NCBI GenBank assembly: GCA_011032825.1
Contig: JAADJZ010000036.1
Span: 248,001-312,000, forward strand
Source: Massariosphaeria phaeospora
Taxonomy: Eukaryota; Ascomycota; Dothideomycetes; Pleosporales
Direction: 5' to 3'
Length of the DNA stretch: 64,000 nucleotides
Of the stretch, positions 10,195 through 22,031 are shown one piece after another. The position numbers and the translations under genes were made by a program. The notes below the pieces were generated by a model. It was not told the origin of the DNA. It did not search any database and saw only the letters and a program-made list of their open reading frames with translations. Numbering within the stretch: the stretch's first letter is position 1; each line of letters starts with the position of its first letter.

Positions 10195-12127
10195 ATGAGC
10201 TGGACACTCTCCAGGCGGGGCTCTACGGGCCAGCAAATCGTGCGTACTCCGATTCCAGCCCGCAGGACTCTATACCTCATCGAATCTGCCGGCGGTCTTT
10301 TGCCGGTTCCTGACCCAATTCCGGAGCATGTCGTGGTTCTTGGCCATATCAGTACATACGTCCATCTCCGGTGTACAATTGCTTGACTGACTCAATGCAG
10401 CTCATGGAGACTGGGGTGTGAAATTGGAGTCCGTAAAACACAGTCTCAGTATTCGACCTGGCCGTACCTCATCATCTTCTCCGCTAGTCGATTACCAAAT
10501 TAACGATCGTACGGATGGTCGTTCCGAAATCATATTTCTTCGTGAAAACGACTCGATCTGTGTGCCAGGCGCCAGCAACATCTTCACCTTGGTCTGGGAT
10601 ATTGGATCCGAGGTTCAAGTTGATTCATCTGTCGGAGCCGCTGCGGAAATCCCAGAGTCTCTGGACCCGCAATCAGAAGGTGCGAATGCCACGCCTGGCC
10701 AATCTGAAGAGACTGAAGATGAAGACCTAGATCGACCCACAACAGTAGTAGAGGTGACGCAGTCTATCCCACAAGCTTCGTGGGCTACACCCTTGCCCTC
10801 TTTCAACAAATCCGAGGTCATCCAGGAGACGCCGACAGCAGATCGTACCAAACAGTTCATAGCTCTTCCAAAGGCTACGACGGAAGCGATGGATAGCACA
10901 CCATCACCAGGTATTCCAGCGCTGATGGATGGTACGGAGGTCTTTTCCACTGCCCCTGTCAACCAAAAGCAGAATGGAGTTCCGAATCGCACCATAAAGC
11001 CTGAATCGGACCTAGAGGATAATCACGACACTCGAGAACGAGAGATTGGCAAAGTGGCGGCCTCCCACATGACAGACGTCAATGATAGTCCAACTACCGC
11101 AACCACCGGCCGTCACCCCAAAGTGCAGATCCCCCCAAAGAAGTCAACGCCGCTGAAGCGACCTAGCTTTACTGCTGAAAAGAGCGCCTCGAAAGGTCGC
11201 CCTACTAAGCGTAAGAAGACTGAGCACGATAGCGAGCATAGTGACATAAGTGCCATCGGTATTGATACGCCAGCTCCCAAAGCTCCCGCCACATCAAAGA
11301 AGAAGCGTAGTACTACGACGGATCCAGAGTCGACGTCAACTACCGTGAAACCACAGAAAGGCTCTCAGCGTTCGACTGCAGAGGAGGGGCTATACGCAGG
11401 CCCGAAACCACGAGTGGCATTCAGCAATTCAGCTATACAGGCATCTAGCTACGCCATGAAGTTTTTGAAGAAGCATGGTGGTGCATCTGTTGACTCTGTG
11501 AAGGTCGATGATTGCAATGTTCTTTGGTAAGTCCTCAAACAACTGTCAATTATCTTTTATAGTGTTCTAACTTTCTGGCATAGCGTCAAGGACGGCACCT
11601 TAGCCAAAACGATGAAGCTACTCCAGGGCATTGCCCTCGGCATCCCGATCGTCACAGACAAGTGGCTCATGGACAGTGCAAAAGAAGGCAACTTTCTCTC
11701 TCTCGAACCTTACATGCCCAAAGCCGCCACGCAAGAAAAGGAATGGAACTTCTCTATGGCCCGCATCTGGGGCAACAAACAAACTGAATTACTCCACGGC
11801 CGCACCATATACTTCACTCCGGCTCTCAAATCAAGCTATGACAACTTTAGCGAGATCGAACAGGTCTGCAAATCGGTAGGCGCCCGCCGTACCATCAGCA
11901 AGCCCGGGAAGGAAGTCAAAGATAGTGAGGGTACCATAATGTTGGCCGCTGAGAAAGGGGACGACGATGCCATTGTTTTGGCGCATAACGGCTATACGTG
12001 CTTTTCGAAACATCTTCTGACAAACAGCATTCTGAGGGGTTCAATCGACTTGGAGAGCGACGAGTTCAAGGTCAACCCTACGGCCAGTTCCCAGCCGAAG
12101 AAGAAGGGGCAAGCAAGGAAGAGCTGA
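10195..12127 (+). CDS. FHA-like plus tandem-BRCT protein, Mdb1/MDC1-like
   Basis: Likely nuclear DNA-damage scaffold. Three exons (10195-10351, 10401-11526, 11584-12127) with introns of 49 and 57 nt give 608 residues. The N-terminal 125 residues look like a degenerate FHA fold, ending in EIIFLRENDSICVPG and FTLVWD. A disordered, acidic and Ser/Thr-rich middle with Lys-rich patches follows. Residues from about 388 form BRCT1 (PKPRVAFSNSAI to VTDKWLMDSAKE) and from about 480 BRCT2 (LHGRTIYFTP to the C-terminus). BRCT1 keeps a Ser after the first strand (AFSNS) and a Lys in TLAKTMK, the places where phosphopeptide-binding BRCT pairs carry their ligand residues. Fission yeast Mdb1, a gamma-H2A reader, has the same order and a near-equal length (from memory, 624). 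Nbs1 is the alternative, but its conserved N-terminus is not seen. Confidence 0.7.
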
Positions 12128-13307
12128 GCGAAGCAACTGTCTCTGGCTTTGACCATTTTCATGCGCGTTGTATAATATGGTACATGTTCGGCATAGGGAC
12201 ACGGTTTTCCTCTATTTCGCATAGCGTGGGCGTGGGCGTGGCGTTACGAATTTTCTTACTTCCAACGCCTACCTACTGACGACACGAAGACACTACTGTG
12301 CATGTACATATGGATAGGGTTATCCTAAATGAGTAGCTAGAACCCTCTTCCTACGAATGAACGAAGAGTGCAGCTATCAGCGCTCTATGTCTTCCAGATC
12401 ACTGGTCCCTGAACTGGTCGTGAGCGGTACTATATCCTGGTTTTAGATGGAGCTACTCGTCGCTGAACAAACCGCACGAAATATCCAACTTCGTCAAAAT
12501 CTTGAGGATATATCAACTGCAACCACGATGTAGATAGCCGAGCGAGTTGTGCTGTGTGTTTCAGGTGTACTTCTTCACCTGTAGAAGACTCTCAATAAGG
12601 CTTTTGTGCTAGCCGCGATGCTGTTTACAGAGAAATAGGAATCCTCTTTATGCCCTTGTATTGGTCTGTCAACCAGATCCGCTGTACTACAGTTTCAGAA
12701 ACCTTCAGTTGTGATAGTGAGAAGATATGCCAGCTGAAATACTAATATTTGAGCAGAGCACAAAGCGATTCTTCTTGAAGGATACTGGGTTCGGTCAGGT
12801 TCCTGGACGGGCTTCAATCGCGTTTGAAGCGGTAGTCGACACCACCCCTCTAGCAACATTAATTGTGATAATCCTCTTGACAGTACAAAAGTTTTGAGCA
12901 ATAGGTAATACTTTACCTTTATCTATACAAAGCCCTCTTGTGATGTCTAACGAGGGTTTCTAGAAGTAGCGAAGAGGACAGGATCCCCGGTGCGCATTGA
13001 CAATAAATTATGCTAGAAAGACGGTCGGTAAGGGGACTAAATGATTGATGAATGATTCCGGAACCTTGGGGATGAGACGAAGGTAGTCGGCGGAGCCGAC
13101 AGCACTTCCGTATCAGATGGCCCGAGCGCCCAACAGGGCCGAAACTTAGAAGTGTCCTCTTTCACAAGTTCAACCGCATCCCGCAAACGAACAGCGCTTT
13201 CTTACGCCCTCACCACACGCTCTCTCCCCCCAACCCCGCCAATTGCACAAAAGGACGTTTCTGGGCTTGCAGTGCCCTAATCGCGCAACACGCTCGTGAG
13301 CGGCGCA
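12128..13307. other. Intergenic region with decayed repeat
   Basis: 1.2 kb between the BRCT gene and ERV41. No gene is seen. The right half contains repeat copy B. The last 150 nt before ERV41 are pyrimidine-rich leader sequence. Confidence 0.55.
12875..13020. repeat. Decayed dispersed repeat, copy B
   Basis: Same family and orientation as copy A (9578-9745), and also alignable with copy C (55155-55265). It contains GAGCAATAGGTAATACTTTA, TACAAAGCCCTCTTGTG, then GGATCCCCGGTGCGCATTGA. Many C/T and G/A differences between copies suggest old age or repeat-induced point mutation. No coding capacity is seen. Confidence 0.55.
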
Positions 13308-14692
13308 ATGAACGGTTTTACGGATCACGACCTCGCGGACGATGCTTTTGGGCCGTCGAAGGGGGGAATAGCTAACTTCGATGCATTTCGTAAGTCAACT
13401 TTGGATTCCTCAATAGGGAGAACTGCGTGGGAGTTCAATCGCACCATCTGGAATGGGGCCCCTCTCCATCGAGCCATTACCCTCGTGCGCCCACCAGCCA
13501 GACGATTCAGAACAGCAGCTAACCACCTATGCCAGCCAAAACAAAAAAGACGTACCTAACCCAAGGCCGCAACTCCTCCGCCTGGACCGTTACTCTCATC
13601 CTCACCTGCATATACCTTGCCTGGTCGGAAATCGCGCGCTGGTTCACCGGAACCACGACGCAAACCTTCTCCGTCGAGAAAGGCGTCTCACACGACCTCC
13701 AAATCAACCTGGACATCGTAGTCGCAATGCGGTGCGCCGACCTGGCCGTCAATATGCAGGACGCGGCGGGCGACCACACGCTCGCGGGGGAGCTGCTGCG
13801 CAAAGACGCCACGTCGTGGAGCCAGTGGGGCAAGGGAAAGCAGATCCACAAGCTGGGCGAGGGCGACGACGGGCTGCCCGGGTGGGAGGAGATGTGGGAT
13901 GTGCACGACCAGCTCGGTGCGGCGAAGAAGAAGAAGAAGTTTCCCAAGACACCGCGGGTTAGAGGGCCACCGGATGCATGCCGCATTTTCGGCTCGCTGG
14001 ACGGCAACAAAGTGCAAGGCGATTTCCACATTACAGCGCGCGGCCACGGCTACCGAGAGTTCGGCGAGCATCTCGACCACACAGGTAAGTAGTGCTCGGT
14101 CTCCGTCACCACATCCATCCGACACACTTAAAACTAACCCTCGTACGCAGCCTTCAACTTCTCCCACCAAATCACCGAGCTCTCCTTCGGCCCCTACTAC
14201 CCCTCGCTCACCAACCCGCTCGACAACACCATCGCCACCACGCCCTCGCACTTCTACAAATACCAGTACTACCTTTCCATCGTGCCGACCATCTACACCG
14301 ACGACGCGGCCCTGCTCCCACTCCTCGAAGCCGTGAACCGCAACCCCGTGCACCACCCAGCCAAATCCGTCTTCCACTCGTCGCACGCCATCAAGACGAA
14401 CCAGTACGCCGTGACGTCGCAGTCGCACGAGGTGCCCGAGACGTATTTCCCGGGCATCTTCGTCAAGTTCGACATCGAGCCCATTACGCTGACGATTGCC
14501 GAGGAGTGGGGCGGGTTTTTCCGGCTGTTGGTCAGGCTGGTCAATGTGATTAGTGGGGTTATGGTTGCGGGTGGGTGGGTGTGGCAGATTTACGATTGGG
14601 GCTTGGAGGTTTGGGGACGGAGGAGTAGGAGAAGGGGGAGTTTGGGCGTGCTGGGTGGGTCGGCGCAGAAGGAGAAAATGGGGTATGAGTAG
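13308..14692 (+). CDS. ERV41: COPII-vesicle protein Erv41/ERGIC2
   Basis: ER-Golgi membrane protein that with Erv46 retrieves escaped ER residents. Three exons: 13308-13389, 13536-14084 and 14151-14692; introns of 146 and 66 nt; 390 residues. Exon 1 encodes the conserved start ending NFDAF, completed across the intron as NFDAFPKTKKTYLT. One TM (TVTLILTCIYLAW) follows, then a large lumenal domain with FSVEKGVSHDLQINLDIVVA and CRIFGSLDGNKVQGDFHIT. FNFSHQITELSFG and FDIEPI come next, then a second TM near the C-terminus (LLVRLVNVISGVMVAGGWVW) and a short basic tail. The lumenal half has a family-typical Lys-rich loop (AKKKKKF). The first intron is long for this window but both splice sites and the resulting protein fit. 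Confidence 0.93.
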
Positions 14693-15171
14693 GTGGATTC
14701 AGAAGTGACGGGTTGCATTGGATGGCGTTCGGGGAATAGGGGTAGGTATATAGGTTTTTGAGATTTATTTCGCAATACCAGGTCGTGATACCACGGTGCG
14801 GAAGGTGCATGATTATGTGCAGCGTGAGCATGAGCGTCATTGGAGATAGTAGAAGGCTCAGATTGGCATTCATATCTGTTTGTCCTTTACAGGCGCCGGG
14901 CAGTTGTCCACGAGCGATGTCCCACTGTCAGTTGGGGTTTCATGAGAAGCACCTTGCCCGATTTCTGCTAAAAGAATTACTCCTAAACAAGGTTGGTGAT
15001 TTCGATATGTGAACCAAAGTAACCTCATATCAGGATTTCCCAAACGGCTGCTCAGGGGTTGAATCGGCGTTCATAATGTCATCTACATGAAGCCATTAAA
15101 CCCTTTCAGATCTATGAGTACACTGAAGCAAGCCGAATCCATATCATAATATGAGCAACGACCAAGGTTTT
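14693..15171. other. Convergent 3' region
   Basis: Lies between the ends of ERV41 and the hydrophilic-protein gene. Nothing recognisable is present. Confidence 0.5.
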
Positions 15172-15949
15172 TCACAAAGCCTGATCACCCTCCAGTGCCT
15201 CAAACGCTCCCGCACCCGGCTTTCCCGTATCCTTTCCAGTCGACGCCGGCACAGCATCCTTCTTCTGGAACGCGAGCTCCGCAGCACGACCTGGGTCTTT
15301 CTCTGTTCCCACCTCGCCGAACTCGTGCTTGCCCTCCAGATCGTCCGTCTCAGTGATGTTCTTGCCCTTGGGCTTCAACTCTCCCGGACCGCGCGCTGCC
15401 GCTGCTGAGCCCGCGTAACTGCCAGTTGGCGCAGTGGGAGTGTTGTTCTTGCCGCCGGCGTCGGTAGACGCGCCAGTGACGCCCGTCGAGCTGGTGGAGC
15501 CGGAGGTGGCATATGTCGGGCCCTTGCCAGCGTCCTTGCCCTGGCCCTTTCCAGAGTCTATTCCTTCGGACTCATTGGACGACTTCGAGTTGCGGACGCT
15601 AGCGTTTGCAGCGGGTTCGAGTTTGGTGGCGCCTGAGATGTCGGTGTTGTTGGTGTTTGTGGATTTGGAGGGCTGCTTTGATGCGGCGGCGTGGATGTTG
15701 CCTTCGCCGAAGCTGCCGGAGTCTTTGAGAGACTCTGCGGCAAGGGAGTCGCTCGTCACGACGCCGACGGACTCGTCGATTTTGTCGTTGGAGCGTGGGT
15801 CTGTGGTGACCTAAAGGTGGCATGTCAGTGAGCATTTATGGTATGTACGTATTGAACGTAAAGTGGAGTGAGGCGACAGTCATTCCAGGCCGGTTAGACC
15901 AGTGTTATCAGAGAGTAGGAGTATATACCTTCTGTCCTTTGGAAGACAT
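15172..15949 (-). CDS. Small hydrophilic, probably disordered protein
   Basis: Function not recognised. A 21-nt first exon (15929-15949, MSSKGQK) joins exon 2 (15172-15810) across a 118-nt intron with CACTGAC as likely branch site; total 219 residues. The protein is rich in Gly, Ser, Thr, Ala, Lys and Asp, has no membrane segment and no cysteine that I can see, and contains repeated GKD/GKG steps such as GKGQGKDAGKG. That composition recalls fungal LEA- or conidiation-type stress proteins. The tiny first exon is supported by the reading frame across the splice (GQK-VTTDPRSNDKIDES), because exon 2 alone lacks a good start. The next gene leftward-reading from 17050 has the same character, but the two share no obvious alignment. 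Confidence 0.7.
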
Positions 15950-16729
15950 GTTGATTTTGATTCCGTAGAGTGTTTCGGCGAGTTTGAAGTTGAGAGAGTC
16001 TGCAATTGGGATCGCTGTGAAGGTGTGAAGATGAGGTTGTAGAGAGACTGCTATGTCGAGACTCCAGCGCCTCAACTGAGGCGTGCGCAGCAGAATGCCG
16101 TCGTCAAGACGTCAGTCACTATGGTGCATCGCATGATGTCATGAGAACAAATGGTGGGGTCAAGCAGCCCACTTGCCCCGCCATAAGCTAGTAAATAGTC
16201 CAAGGGCCTGGCCATGGCAATCGCGCCGGCGGATCGACATTGGGCATGAATGCCATCCTCTATTATGCACTTCCCTGCCAGCTTGCCGAAATGGCGTGAT
16301 CCTGCAGAAACTGCTCATACCATAATCGTGATCGGGCCCTTGTATGGCAACTGACGGCGTGGGTGTTTGCCCCAGCCCCAGCCCCAGCCTCTCAGAATCC
16401 GCATCATGGTAATCAAGATACTTGGTGGGCTGGCTATACTGGAGTCTCGAGCAGAAGCGCTGCGTATAGTTTCAGCTTCCAGCTTGATTTGCTGTTGTTC
16501 CGCTACGATCAAGATATTCACTCAAATTGGGGTTCTGAGGTTTGATTTTAATCGTCGATTATCTCATGTGGATTCGAGGGCTGCCTATGTCGAATCGTCG
16601 AAATGCATATCTTTAGATATAAGCATATTATGATGATGGTGCAATATCCACCGACCTCCCAATGACCTTAATTCGTTCATTGTGGTGTCCCAAACCCCAT
16701 AGGTTGTAAACCCTCACCCATGCATGCCC
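15950..16729. other. Intergenic region
   Basis: 5' flank of the hydrophilic-protein gene and 3' flank of the next. A short CAGCCC repeat run occurs near 16370-16390. No gene is seen. Confidence 0.5.
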
Positions 16730-17050
16730 CTACTGCTTCACTCCCTCGCTAGGGTCGTTCTTCTCAGGATATCCGTAGTCCTTGCCCGTGGTCTGCTCGA
16801 GACCGGCCTTGTCCTTCTGGTCGCGTGTCACGGCGTCGTTGGGGATGCCACTGAGACCATCCTTTCCCTCACGGCCAGCGCTGCCGACGGCGCCGGTTGC
16901 GGGTGATCGAAGAGTTTCGCCGGACACACCGCCGGAGCCGACGTTGACGGTGCTCTGATCAGCCGAGTTGAAATCGGAGGCTGCGGGAGGCTGCTCGGGG
17001 AGAGGGAGGTTGGACTTGGCCTCTTCGATCTTCTCTGCGTTGGAAGGCAT
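16730..17050 (-). CDS. Conserved small hydrophilic fungal protein
   Basis: Single-exon frame of 106 residues starting at the ATG at 17050. It opens MPSNAEKIEEAKSNLPLPEQ, followed by a Gly/Ser region (STVNVGSGGVSGE) and a charged tail with REGKDGLSGIPNDAVTRD. From memory this opening is widespread in uncharacterised Pezizomycotina proteins, but I know no assigned function. The composition suggests a disordered stress-type protein. The leader upstream to about 17200 may contain a 5'UTR intron, since GT- and AG-like sites occur but no extra coding exon is needed. Confidence 0.75.
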   Translation of the reverse strand: MPSNAEKIEEAKSNLPLPEQPPAASDFNSADQSTVNVGSGGVSGETLRSPATGAVGSAGREGKDGLSGIPNDAVTRDQKDKAGLEQTTGKDYGYPEKNDPSEGVKQ

Positions 17051-18332
17051 GATGTTTGGGTTGCAGTGGACTGTGAATTGGTTAGTATGTGATAGTGTTG
17101 AGACGCGACGAAGAAGATCGAGGAGCTAGCAACTGCATTGAAGCTTCCAGGCTGTTTGTAGGGTGCGAAAAAGGGCATTGCCAACTTACATCAAAAGTTG
17201 ATGAGGAGTGAGATTGAGATTGTTTAGTTTGAGTGTTGTATCGAGCTTGGTGTGCGTTGTAGAGAGAAAAGAAGACGCAGCCGGTGAAGCTGTGTCCTGT
17301 TATTTATGCTACGTGGTGGGATGGTGGGGTTGGTGACGTCACAGCCGTTGGATCTAAGACGCATATGCCTTGGGCATCAATCAAGCATAGAATTGCCAAA
17401 TCCCATGGCACGCTCCAAAAGCTGATCCGGTCACACGAGCAAATTATCTGCTCCTTCTAAGATGGCTTTGGGCCGACGCGAGGACTGCCGCCGGTAGCGC
17501 GAACGTTGAGCCTCACTACTCGTACTACAAAGGTGCTTTCGCTTTCGCCGTCACATCTCAGTTAGACAGAAACACCCTTGCGAATTTTTATTCTTTAGCT
17601 GGAGACCATTGTCTACATCTGCAACTTCCTTTCAGCTACCACGAGGCAGACTCCCACTCCACCGAGTCATCATACCAGGCAACTCACTCTCGTGGCCCCA
17701 CACCATCAGCTTCCCAGACAAGAGAATGCAGTCTGGGGGGTCATGATACATGCTGCTGAAAACATCTTCGGACCCTGCGCCACAGCGTTTGTCGGGAATT
17801 AAGTTCATCCAACCAAAGACGTGCGGACATTAATAGATCGGGAACACCCTCAATGTCGGAACGTTTACCGGCACGACAATTAGGATGCTGATGCTAGCCA
17901 TTCTGCTGGAGCCGAATTTTAAGGTTCGGAGGTTTGCGGAAAAAGGCAAGTGGTGCCTATATATTATTCTATCGAGACGAGCAGAGGAGATTGAGTGAAG
18001 TGAGGGGATATCCAACGCTATGTGCCAAACGCTCATGTGGAAATGAATCCAACCAATCTAATCAGGATGATACCAAAAACAATTTGTTAAAGGAGAAATG
18101 AAAGTCTAGAGTGTGTGCGGCCTAACCAAAGACAGGATGAGAACAACCTGTCGTATATGAAGAAGTAGACTGGGGTGCTGCTGTTAGGGGTGGGCTTCCT
18201 CAGCCGCGATGTGTCTCCGGGACCGGCAACCAGGAGGTTTGGAAAACGACGAAGCCTGAGTATCCGCAGCCACCTCCAATGGCATCAAAGCTCCTTGGCT
18301 ACGGGAGCGTGACGAAAAGGGGCCTGAGATCG
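17051..18332. other. Intergenic region
   Basis: 1.3 kb covering the promoter of the small protein gene and the 3' flank of the NmrA-like gene. No coding frame with a recognisable motif and no repeat is seen. Confidence 0.5.
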
Positions 18333-19397
18333 TCAAGGCACCGAAGCCCAGTTACTGGTGAACCAGTCTTGGAAGCTTATTGGCCGTGCAACGTCCGGGA
18401 AAAGCGCGTTAAGGTAAGCCGGAACCGCGAAGTCGTACGCGCCTTCTGCTGTTGCTATGAGCGTAGCAAGTCGTCGCTGCCTCTGGACGTCGCCTGCAAT
18501 CTGCGCCATGGTCATTTGGTATTGAAGACCAGCAGGATTCTGCCATTCGACCTCGTTGAACAAGCGTCCTACAGAAGTGTTAGCTGTTGTGCAGTAGATC
18601 CGCGAAGCGAAGTCTTACCTCTACACGTCTGAACAAGATCAACGAGTGCGTTGACAGTCATCCTATCTCCGCATAGGGTCATTTCTTGAGGCCAAGTGGC
18701 CATGTCTAGAGACTTCACCACGAATCGTCCAACGTCAAGAGCCGACGTAAGACAAAGGGAGGCGAGGTTCTGGGAAGAATCGTATACTGGCGCTAAAGCA
18801 GTCATGTTTCTAGCATCGAGAATATAGTCGCCTTCGTTCCCATACCCAGTGTTGGCACCGATGCGATGAGACCTCATGCCGTTGACAGAGAATCTTTCGT
18901 AGAAGATACCGCAAATAAAGACAGTCGACTGGATGTAGCCGTGGTAGTGCTGTAGTAATGCTAGTGCAGCCCCCCTTCCGCGGTCGAGTAGATCGTTTTG
19001 TGCTCTCAACGAAGGCTGGCCCTCGAATTCGGCAGGGGCAAATCTGCGTACTCGACAAGCTACAGCCGCTTCGATTAGCCGTAGCTGGGCGTTTCCTGTT
19101 ACTGTAGATATGACGGTGTCTACCCCCATTAGGGAGTGCTGAATTGAAGCAGGATCGTTGTAGTCCACGACCTGGCATTGATAACCCTGTGATATCAGGC
19201 CTGCTTGATGCTATAGTGAGTCAGCATTTGCTTTCATGGAACAGAGAAGCTGTTGTAGACACCAGGTTTGATAGAGAAGGATCACGTACGCTTCTGGATA
19301 GAAGGAGGAGTTGATGACTCGTAGATTCATGTACTTCGCGAGCTATGATGAGCGCTAACCCGCAGGTTCCGGCGACCGCTACACGCATGTTGGACAT
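18333..19397 (-). CDS. NmrA-like / isoflavone-reductase-like NAD(P)-binding protein
   Basis: Atypical short-chain dehydrogenase of the NmrA/PCBER group; members act as NAD(P)-dependent reductases or redox sensors. The substrate here is unknown. Three exons: 19290-19397, 18619-19210 and 18333-18568; introns of 79 and 50 nt; 311 residues. The Rossmann start reads RVAVAGTCGLALIIA, where most relatives have GxTGxxG, so a Cys replaces the usual Gly or Ala. Next come VVDYNDPASIQHSLMGVDTVIST and VRRFAPAEF (family pattern RF.PSEFG), then a C-terminal substrate region with TLCGDRMTVNALVDLVQ and PFxDWF-like ISFQDWF. The usual lysine after SEFG (YxxxK-like) is not obvious. No biosynthetic neighbours suggest a pathway. 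Confidence 0.85.
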
Positions 19398-22031
19398 AGC
19401 TGCTTTCGATTGACCTGGTCAGAAAGAAGGGGGTCGAGAAGATATAACGATTGTACAAAACAACAAAGCGGCTGAAATACATTTATGCCTCTTCAAAACT
19501 ACTAGCATGAATCAACTCGAGCCTCATTGAACATGATGGTGCCCGTGCAGGTTTCTTACAATAGCATAAGCATTGATGTCAGTGACTCACAAGGGAGCAT
19601 ATGGCGTGCAAGAACGGTGAGAGGGCAAGACGGCGTATAGCGTGCGCGATTTGGTCGTCAAAGGAACTTAGCACGCCCAGGGGAAATGGATAATAGGTAA
19701 GGCGGTCATTGAGAGAGCATATAGGATCAATAAGAATCAGTGATGGAACCAATCGAGAAACTGTAAGCCGTACTGTTCATTATGACATGCGGTCGACGTT
19801 CGGACGAAGTCCAGCAATAGATTAGTGTGGCCTCGAAAGGGGAACAGTGTCCACCGTCTTTTGAGCGATTCAAGGATGTCGGAAGTGCCCGATAGTGGTA
19901 GGAGAAACGGCATCGTTTGCGATGATCCCTGGCACAGAACGTGCGGTTGCCTTGTCCTGACGCCTCTTTCACGATATCACAACAACTCTGGCCCCTAGGC
20001 GTAACGATGATTCGCGGCCCGCGACAACGCCACGAAGGTCCCATAATTCTTGGCCTCCGTGGGATGAGGACAGAGTAGTGAGAGAAGCAAGCGGGCAATT
20101 CGGTATGTGGTCGCACATGACAGAAGGTAGAGTGATGCCTAGGCCTCGAGGGGATCATACACACACGCGATTTCTACGTTTTGTCGATGTGCATCCGTCA
20201 CTCGCTTGGCAACGAGTGGCCTCCTGGCGGATCTCTACCATGTCACCGTGGTATTTAAAAGGACTGTCATTTCTTTTCAGTCCAGGCTGGATCCAGTGGG
20301 GCTGCAGGACCAAGAGCACAAAGGAGGACGGCAACTTGACCCCGGCCCGTAGGGAGGATGGAAACGAGACCGGCAACCTGGACAGCCACGAGCTCTCAAT
20401 GTTTCGGAAACCTCAGCCCTAGATTCTAGACCAATCTACGAGGCTCCCCTTACACCGCAATTCCTGGCATACATTACGTTCGGGAGGTGTGGGCTTTGCA
20501 CGAAGCACTGGGTGTGCAGGTGAGAATCCCAGCTGCACGGCGACGATCTTGTGGCGTCTCCCAATTTAGGCCCGACAACAAGAAGGACCAACCAGCTATG
20601 TAGAACCCACATCTAGTATGGAGAACTGTAGGATGATTCGTACCAGGGGGAACCGTTGGGTCAAAACAGCCCAAAATGGAAGTTTGGGGGCCGCAGATTC
20701 CGGTGAGGCTACAAGGGGAGAACACGCTTGGAAAGGGATCCGTCATCCGCGGGTTGGGTTATGTAATGTCAATACACGGAAGAACCAGCGCGGAGCGTTA
20801 CGGGTGGAGAAGCAGGAGCCTGGTCATTGAGCGTAGCTCACACCAGCACCGTCCCGCGGTTGGAAATGATGTTTGAAAACTGCTCTTTTTCTTACTCAAC
20901 TACGTGCAACACTGACAGGGCTGAGATATGGTTTAGGCGGAGAATCCATGAGCTGACATTATTGGCACGTATCACAAGAGGATATATATGAGAGAAGATC
21001 CGGCCTATACAACCGAAAGTTAGGAGACTTCTGCCTTGGGGAGAGACGTCGGGATGATCAGAAACCGGTGACAGCGGGGTACAACGGGGAAGGAAAATGA
21101 AGCAAGAGCGGAAATAGACACGTAGAAGAGACCTAGTGCATGCAACTGATCAGATGGACACAGGAGAGCGATGCAGGACTTGAGTACGTGCAGGACTCAT
21201 GAGAGGCTTCAGCTCGAATCTTACGGTGAGTGCTGCCAAGCTCGGCGCCAAAGCATGAGTGGTGCAGAGTGCAAGTTGTTGCCTGGCATCGTTTGCCTTC
21301 TTTTGCAGACGCTCTGCAGACGGTGACGGATGGAATGATAGGCGAGGCGTTTCGCGGGGGCCCGCTGGAGGATGGAGGGGATGGACACGGACAGACGACG
21401 GCGGGAGGTGAGGTCGGGATGGAGGGGAGGTGGTTCCACACAGGAGGTTTCCAGTCCGGCAAGGCCGGAACAGGTTAGCTTGCTTTGAGTGCACGTGCTC
21501 ACGCGTACGCGCGGTGCGGCAGGAGCGATAGTCCCGAAGGCCACTCAAAACGGCACCACACTGTTATGAACGCGTACAGCAGTTCATGTGGGGAGCCGTG
21601 CTCAGCCTGCAGAGTCGACATCGTTGGGGGTTTTGATGTGACACCAAAAGCGTCGTGCACAGAGCAGAGTTTCCGCGCTCTTTTGGCCGGAAAGCGCGAA
21701 GCTCCATCGGAGTTCGGTGATTGAGCGCGACCTATGCAATATTGGATAGTAATGCTGGCACGAATAACGGCCAGTATGAGGCTGGCGTCTGTGACTGTGC
21801 GCAGACGCGGCCTGCTTCAAAATGGCAAAGCGCACGATGCGAGACATCGCCCGGGCATCTATCACGATGCTCTGTGCGCTGCGGGCCGTGTGTGACGCGA
21901 TCTGTTCACGCGCGCGCCTGACAACACCTGCATTCCTGCCACCACATTTCTTCCCCATTTCTACCTCTTCTCCCAGGCCTCTTCAATAACACCCGAGTTG
22001 CCTGTTGTTCGGTGCTTTATTGGAAACAAAC
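19398..22031. other. Gene-free 2.6 kb stretch
   Basis: The longest interval without a supported gene. Frames of 60-145 codons occur on both strands but none shows a motif or plausible exon chain. It contains the long upstream region of the homeodomain gene, including two ACGCGT boxes. A non-coding RNA cannot be excluded. Confidence 0.5.
21501..21575. promoter_or_regulatory. Pair of ACGCGT (MCB-type) boxes upstream of the YOX1-like gene
   Basis: ACGCGT occurs at 21501-21506 and 21570-21575, with a third copy in intron 1 of the gene at 22265-22270. These match the MBF site of yeasts. Fission yeast Yox1 is both an MBF target and an MBF repressor, so the boxes are suggestive; chance occurrence is possible. 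Confidence 0.35.

Noticed and set aside
15434..15814. 126-codon plus-strand frame opposite the hydrophilic-protein gene
   Set aside because: Antisense shadow; the minus-strand frame has a sensible small first exon and intron and a natural composition.
19727..20164. 145-codon minus-strand frame in the 2.6 kb gap
   Set aside because: Arg/Cys/Ser/Pro-rich sequence without motif, not ATG-splice-consistent with any neighbour; typical of chance frames.
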